This document shows, in pieces, positions 59,924 through 64,000 of a DNA stretch of 64,000 bases. This DNA is from Asticcacaulis sp. (GTDB lineage: Bacteria > Pseudomonadota > Alphaproteobacteria > Caulobacterales > Caulobacteraceae), in assembly GCA_024707255.1 (NCBI GenBank), contig JANQAC010000001.1, positions 620,001 to 684,000 on the forward strand, given 5' to 3'. Numbering within the stretch: the stretch's first letter is position 1; the number at the start of each line of letters is the position of its first letter. The translations under genes and the position numbers were made by a program. The notes beneath the pieces were generated by a model. The model saw nothing but the letters and a program-made list of their open reading frames with translations. It made no database searches and was not told the DNA's origin.

Positions 59924-60872
59924 GGCTGATCTCGTTCATAATTTCATTTTGGGGCAAGCCCGCGATATCGGTCTGGAAAGTAAATAGTCCGCCGGCCAGC
60001 GGCTGCGTTTGCAGGTCTTCGGGGCTTAAGCCCTTTGCCGCCGTGGTGGCGTAGACGGTCCTGAGGTCGGGGCCACCGAAGGCGATCTTGGTGACATTGG
60101 AAACCGGAAACCTGACACGGCGGATCAGGCGGCCATCAGGCGCGTAACAGTTGACGCCCCAGCCGAAGAACAGTGCATTCCACACATTGCCGGCGCTGTC
60201 GACCACCGGGCCGTCCATATAGCCATCGCCGTGCTCGCCGTGGCGCTCGAACTCACCGGCATAGCAGACGGGGCTTGAGGCATCGGCAGGCGCTTCCTGA
60301 TCGAGTTGGGCGAAGATACGTTTGTTGAACAGGTGGCCGTCAGGGCTGAGGTCGAAGGCGTAGATGATCTTTTTCAGGGTATCGTTGTGATAGAGCGTCT
60401 TGCAATCGGGCGAGACCGCCGGGCCATTGGTGATGACATAGTCATCGTCCATCGTCTTCAGGCCGCGCGCGTCGTAGCGATAGAGCTTACCGGTCGGATG
60501 ATTTTCGTCGTCGTCCATCGAGCCGAACCACAGACGGCCTTGCGCATCGACATAGCCGTCATTCAGGCGGTTGCCGGGCAGGCCAGGTTCGACATGGGTG
60601 AGGAAGGTGAAATTGCCGGAAATGGGATCGAAATCGTAAAGACCGGTCTTGCAGCCCACAATGAAGCCGCCACGCTTTTTCGGGGCGATAAAGCCGCAGG
60701 GGCTGGGGGCGTTGAAGGTCTGATGGCCGCCGGTACGCACATCATAGCGATGAACGTGCTGCTTCTTGATATCGACAAACCAGACGGCGTGGTCCTTCGC
60801 TGACCAGACAGGGCCTTCGCCGAGGGTGGCTTTCAAATCCCAGATGCAGGTGGGTTGGAATAGGTCGGTCAT
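59916..60872 (-). CDS. xylC: Xylono-1,4/5-lactonase (SMP-30 family), 318 aa
   Basis: Six-bladed beta-propeller lactonase: CIWDLKATLGEGPVWSAKDHAVWFVDIKKQHVHRY, the metal-ligand Glu in LGEGPVW, GNRLNDGYVDAQGRLWFGSMDDDE, ITNGPAVSPDCKTLYHNDTL, DGPVVDSAGNVWNALFFGWG. It opens D-xylonolactone to D-xylonate. I start at 60872 (MTDLFQPTC), with GAG seven bases upstream, rather than at 60905. A half copy of the fold-back element separates it from xylB. Confidence 0.9.
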   Translation of the reverse strand: MTDLFQPTCIWDLKATLGEGPVWSAKDHAVWFVDIKKQHVHRYDVRTGGHQTFNAPSPCGFIAPKKRGGFIVGCKTGLYDFDPISGNFTFLTHVEPGLPGNRLNDGYVDAQGRLWFGSMDDDENHPTGKLYRYDARGLKTMDDDYVITNGPAVSPDCKTLYHNDTLKKIIYAFDLSPDGHLFNKRIFAQLDQEAPADASSPVCYAGEFERHGEHGDGYMDGPVVDSAGNVWNALFFGWGVNCYAPDGRLIRRVRFPVSNVTKIAFGGPDLRTVYATTAAKGLSPEDLQTQPLAGGLFTFQTDIAGLPQNEIMNEISHV

Positions 60873-60885
60873 GTTTTTCTCTTTG

Positions 60886-60982
60886 AAAGTCAGAAACCCC
60901 GCCACCGCATCCGCATCGGCGGTCCGATCACCGCTTCGCAGCTCGTGTGGTCCCCCTCCCCGACAAGTCGGGGAGGTACAAG
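60886..60982. repeat. Paired-hairpin fold-back element, right half (copy C)
   Basis: AAGTCAGAAACCCCGCCACC followed later by TGTGGTCCCCCTCCCCGACaagTCGGGGAGGTACAAG. This matches the inner arm and terminal hairpin of copies A and B, but the left half is missing. It lies inside the xyl operon, between xylB and xylC. Confidence 0.75.
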
Positions 60983-61002
60983 AGAGAAGCTTTGCGCCAG
61001 GT

Positions 61003-61764
61003 CTACCGCCAGCCGGCGTCGATCCAGTAGCCGTGGCCGGTGCAAAGCGCGGCGTCGTCCGAGGCCAGAAACATGGCCAGGGCCGCCACGTTTTCCGGCA
61101 CGATACGGCCGGGCAAGCACTGCGCTTCCACGATCTGGCGCTCGCCCTCCGGCGTGTACCACTTTTCCTGGCGCTTGGTTTTCACATTGCCGGGAATGAT
61201 GGTGGTGACGCGGATATTATCCGGGCCCAGTTCGCGGGCCAGGGCGCGGGTGAAGCCCTCGATCGCCGCCTTGGCGGTTTCGTACAGCACCAGGTCCGGC
61301 AGGCCGAGATGCCACGAGATCGAGCCAAAATTGAGGATGGCGCCGCCGCCGGCCGCCTTCATGCCCGGCGCCACGGCGCGGGTACACATGGCCATGTGCT
61401 TGAGATTGACGGCGATATTCGCGTCGAAGAATTCCGAGGTGACTTCGGACAATGAATGACGGTCATCGCGCGCGGCGTTATTGAGCAGGATATGGACAGG
61501 CCCATCGGCCAGGATGGCGGCCAGGGTTTTTTCCAGCAAAGGCGTATCGGTCAGGTCGCATTTGTGGAAGACCGGCTTCTGGCCCAGCACGCCGGTATCG
61601 AGCGAGGCACTAACATCATCGACCAGGTCGATGAAATGGACAATCGCGCCCTGGCGGACGAAACCGGTGACCAGCCCCGCGCCGATGCCGGAGCCGCCGC
61701 CGGTGATCAACACCTTGCGGCCCTTGAGACTGGGATAGATGGCAGACGGCGCGGGGGTAGTCAT
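61003..61764 (-). CDS. xylB: D-xylose 1-dehydrogenase (SDR), 253 aa
   Basis: NAD-dependent SDR oxidising D-xylose to xylonolactone. It closely follows the Caulobacter enzyme: AIYPSLKGRKVLITGGGSGIGAGLVTGFVRQGA, NNAARDDRHSLSEVTSEFFD, INFGSISWHLGLPDLVLYETAKAAIEG (catalytic Ser, Tyr, Lys), GNVKTKRQEKWYTPEGERQIVEAQCL, CTGHGYWIDAGWR. The start is ATG 61764, with GTG 61779 as alternative. Second gene of the xylXBCD operon. Confidence 0.94.
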   Translation of the reverse strand: MTTPAPSAIYPSLKGRKVLITGGGSGIGAGLVTGFVRQGAIVHFIDLVDDVSASLDTGVLGQKPVFHKCDLTDTPLLEKTLAAILADGPVHILLNNAARDDRHSLSEVTSEFFDANIAVNLKHMAMCTRAVAPGMKAAGGGAILNFGSISWHLGLPDLVLYETAKAAIEGFTRALARELGPDNIRVTTIIPGNVKTKRQEKWYTPEGERQIVEAQCLPGRIVPENVAALAMFLASDDAALCTGHGYWIDAGWR

Positions 61765-61811
61765 GTGGACTGTACTCACTTTTGCAGGAGGTATCTTCTC
61801 AAGCTTATTTT

Positions 61812-63005
61812 TTAAGCGGTTTTCTTATGGGTCTGTTCGCTGTTGCGCGCCTTCAGCAGACCGCGGTCGGCCAGGTTTTGCATCAGGTCGGCAATGCCGA
61901 AATTCCAGTGGCGCGCGTCCTTCGAGGTGGTCACGCGATTTTCCAGGCAGCCGAGCTTCGGCGATGACACCTTCACGACATCGCCCACCTTGTGCGTGAA
62001 CCCGCGGCCCGGCGTATCACGGTCCTGGGTCGGCGCGAACAGGGTGCCGAGCATCAGGACGAAGCCGTCCGGGTAGTGATGCTCGCTCATCGCCTGGCCG
62101 ATCAGGTCAAGCGGATCACGGCTGATCTCGCTCATGGTCGAGCGGCCGACCAGTTCATAGCCTTCCGGACCATCGATCTTGAGGTCAAGCACGGCGGAGC
62201 GCACGTCATCGATGGTGAAGCTGTCGTCGAACATGCGGATAAAGGGGCCAAGCGCGCAGGAGGCGTTGTTGTCCTTGGCCTTGCCCAGCAGCAGGGCCGA
62301 GCGGCCCTCGAAGCAACGCAGGTTGACGTCATTGCCGAGCGTGGCGCCGACGGCGCGGCCTTCCGGCGTGACAACCATGACCACTTCGGGCTCCGGATTG
62401 TTCCAGGTCGAATCCGAACGCACGCCGACCTCATCGCCCCAGCCAACCGATGACAGCACTGGCGACTTGGTGAAGACCTCGGCGTCGGGGCCGATGGCGA
62501 CTTCGAGATATTGCGACCATAGGCCATCGGCGATTAGGGCGGCTTTCAGGCGCGCCGAGGCTTCCGAGCCCGGCTTGACCGAACGGATATCACCACCGAC
62601 GCGCTCAGCCAGGTCGTTGCGGATGGCCTGGGCCTTGTCGGCATCGCCACGGGCGCGCTCTTCGATGACGCGCTCGACGGCCGAGACGGCGAAAGTGACG
62701 CCGGCAGCCTTGACGCATTGCAGGTCGATCGGGGACAGAAGCTGGTTGCCGGTACGGTGGGCGGCCGAGCCGTCCTTCGTCCAGGTCTTGGAAAATTCGA
62801 AATCCTCGAAACCGCCAAACGGCAGGCCGCCTTCGGGTACGCCGGATTCCGGCCAGATCTTGAGCAATTGTGAAACGGTGGGTGCGATGGCGCTCATGTC
62901 GAACACTTCGCCATTCTTGATCATGATCGGCGTCGGGCCATCGGCGGTCTCGATGCGGCCGACGAGGGTGGCTTCACGCCAATCCACAGGCAGAAAATCA
63001 GGCAT
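61812..63005 (-). CDS. xylX: 2-keto-3-deoxy-D-xylonate dehydratase (FAH family), 397 aa
   Basis: Fumarylacetoacetate hydrolase-like enzyme that makes 2-oxoglutarate semialdehyde from 2-keto-3-deoxyxylonate. Landmarks: AAGVTFAVSAVERVIEERARGD, VGWGDEVGVRSDSTWNNPEPEVVMVVTPEGRAVGATLGNDVNLR with its metal-binding Glu and Asp residues, and GRSALLLGKAKDNNASCALGPFIR. Length and layout match Caulobacter XylX. It is the promoter-proximal gene, with an operator about 100 bp upstream. No semialdehyde dehydrogenase (xylA) is present between xylX and xylB, where Caulobacter has it. Confidence 0.9.
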   Translation of the reverse strand: MPDFLPVDWREATLVGRIETADGPTPIMIKNGEVFDMSAIAPTVSQLLKIWPESGVPEGGLPFGGFEDFEFSKTWTKDGSAAHRTGNQLLSPIDLQCVKAAGVTFAVSAVERVIEERARGDADKAQAIRNDLAERVGGDIRSVKPGSEASARLKAALIADGLWSQYLEVAIGPDAEVFTKSPVLSSVGWGDEVGVRSDSTWNNPEPEVVMVVTPEGRAVGATLGNDVNLRCFEGRSALLLGKAKDNNASCALGPFIRMFDDSFTIDDVRSAVLDLKIDGPEGYELVGRSTMSEISRDPLDLIGQAMSEHHYPDGFVLMLGTLFAPTQDRDTPGRGFTHKVGDVVKVSSPKLGCLENRVTTSKDARHWNFGIADLMQNLADRGLLKARNSEQTHKKTA

Positions 63006-63103
63006 TATCTCACTAAATCCTTCAATGCTTGGGCGGATGACCTCATCCGCATCTTCTCTACCCGTTTACAGCCGTCATTAAACCTTCGCAGGTCACAGCC
63101 TGT

Positions 63104-63119
63104 TTGTTAGCGCTACCAA
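63104..63119. promoter_or_regulatory. LacI-type operator upstream of xylX
   Basis: TTGTTAGCGCTACCAA, a near-perfect palindrome around GCGC, in the 188-bp spacer before xylX. It resembles the xylose-regulator sites of Caulobacter and the site before xylE. Confidence 0.65.
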
Positions 63120-63193
63120 TCTGGCAGACAGCCTCTTATGTCAAGCAGAAATACACTATTTCCTGCCCATAAATATAATTTTATCTGCGCAAA

Positions 63194-64000
63194 TCAACTG
63201 GAAGCGCTTCCGATATCGGCGGACGACTGACGCTCGATCAGCGAGAGAAGTCCCGGACCTCGCGCACGGCCTCGAATGGACGGCCCGAGCGGTGCCCCTT
63301 GATCTGGTCGAGCAGCAGGCGCACCGACAGACCGGCCATGTCGGAGATCGGCTGGCGTACGGTCGTCAGTTCCGGCCAGACGCTGGAGGCCATGGCCGTA
63401 TCGTCGAAGCCCACCACGCTCAGCTTCTCCGGCACCTCCAGGCCCAGCCTGTGTGCGGAAGCCACGGCGCCGGCGGCCATATCGTCATTGGAGGCGAAGA
63501 TGGCCGTGGGGCGCACCTTCTGGCTCAGCATCCGCTCGGCGGCATCGAAGCCGGAACGATAGGTGAAATAGCCCTGCGCCACATGGCCGGGATCGATCTT
63601 CAGGCCGGCCTTTTCCATGGCCGCGGCAAAGCCATCGTAACGGATCTGGCTGGCATAGGCATTCGGATGCCCCTTGATGAAGCCGATATCGCGGTGCCCC
63701 AGTTCGATCAGGCGGCGCGTCATGGCGGCCGCGGCCTTGAAATCATCGATGGTGACGCAGGAGACGTTCGGGTCGGGCCGGGCCATGGCGACGCCGACGA
63801 AGGGCATCTTCATGTCCTGCAATATCTTGGCAACACGGGTGGAATCGCTGAGCGGCGGCGACAGGATGACGCCGTCGCACCCGGCGGCCTTCATCTTTTC
63901 CAGGGCGGCGGTGGCGCCTTCGGGGCCTTCGCAGCTCTCAATAAGCAATTGCGCGCCGCTTTGCGAGCTTTCCGACAAAATGCCGAGCAGGAACTCGCTG
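63194..64000 (-). CDS. LacI-family xylose regulator, C-terminal part (runs off window, one indel)
   Basis: Effector-binding domain of a LacI repressor: GCDGVILSPPLSDSTRVAKILQ, PFVGVAMARPDPNVSCVTIDDFKAAAAMTRRLIELGHRDIGFIKG, PTAIFASNDDMAAGAVASAHRLGL, LSVVGFDDTAMASSVWPELTTVRQP. The helix-turn-helix is beyond base 64000. As given, the frame stops at 63238 after VREVRDFSR. One added base near 63243 lets it run on as LIERQSSADIGSASS to a stop at 63194, the usual LacI ending. Position and operators suggest an XylR role. Confidence 0.85.

Noticed and set aside
61812..63005. 2,4-diketo-3-deoxy-L-fuconate hydrolase completing the fucose pathway
   Set aside because: The length, the order next to xylB/C/D and the operator favour XylX; using it for the fucose route would leave the xylose route without its dehydratase.
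63200..63211. GGAAGCGCTTCC palindrome as a LacI operator
   Set aside because: It falls within the probable 3' coding end of the lacI gene once the indel is repaired, downstream of rather than before that gene. It could still contribute to xylX control, but evidence is weaker than for 63104-63119.

Overview
The window (64 kb, GC-rich) looks like chromosomal DNA of a stalked alphaproteobacterium of the Caulobacteraceae. Reasons: a Caulobacter-type Weimberg D-xylose gene set, an FtsZ with a very long Pro/Ala-rich linker, a ftsQ-ftsA-ftsZ-lpxC-bamD-recN-ligA run, a tolQRAB-pal-cpoB-tilS-ftsH run, and TTAA-N7-TTAA/C motifs of the CtrA type. The genus could be Asticcacaulis or a relative, but this cannot be proved from the window. 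No rRNA, tRNA, CRISPR array, insertion sequence or prophage was recognised.

Layout. 1-6.9 kb: fumC (cut by the window edge), an orphan gene, an ABC exporter, a Lys/Ala-rich histone-H1-like gene, prmA and small exported or membrane proteins. 7-15.6 kb: pepP and ligA with a mosaic duplication between them. The pepP 3' end and the ligA 3' end each occur twice, and the two copies of the interval carry different cargo: an orphan gene in one, and a two-component system with an outer-membrane protein and a DUF347 membrane protein in the other. 15.7-24.3 kb: recN, bamD, lpxC, ftsZ, ftsA, ftsQ (DNA repair, envelope biogenesis, division). 24.5-31 kb: DUF6880, a RibD-C reductase, DUF2200, an RraB-like gene, ftsH and tilS. 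31-38.2 kb: the Tol-Pal operon, with an extra CsgG/SH3 gene between pal and cpoB. 38.4-47.5 kb: a carboxylesterase, ROK sugar kinase and sugar MFS transporter, then divergent pyruvate kinase, two tandem GT87-type membrane glycosyltransferases and a lipoprotein.

47.6-55.4 kb is a sugar-acid locus most simply read as non-phosphorylative L-fucose (or related 6-deoxyhexose/pentose) catabolism: aldose 1-dehydrogenase, mutarotase, FucP-like permease, lactonase, IclR regulator, aldo/keto reductase, split UxaA-type dehydratase and a 2-keto-3-deoxy-L-fuconate dehydrogenase-like SDR. 55.5-64 kb is the D-xylose locus: aldose epimerase, sugar porter, xylonate dehydratase (xylD), xylonolactonase (xylC), xylose dehydrogenase (xylB), 2-keto-3-deoxyxylonate dehydratase (xylX) and a LacI-type regulator cut by the window end, with two GC-centred palindromic operators.

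Two window-wide properties matter to the reader. First, at least seven otherwise well-conserved genes carry single-base indels (ABC exporter, prmA, recN twice, ftsA, fucP N-terminus, aldo/keto reductase, lacI C-terminus). Several are essential or core genes, so base-calling error is more likely than real decay. Second, intergenic spaces hold several families of fold-back repeats, including a 150-170 bp paired-hairpin element seen in two complete copies and one half copy.
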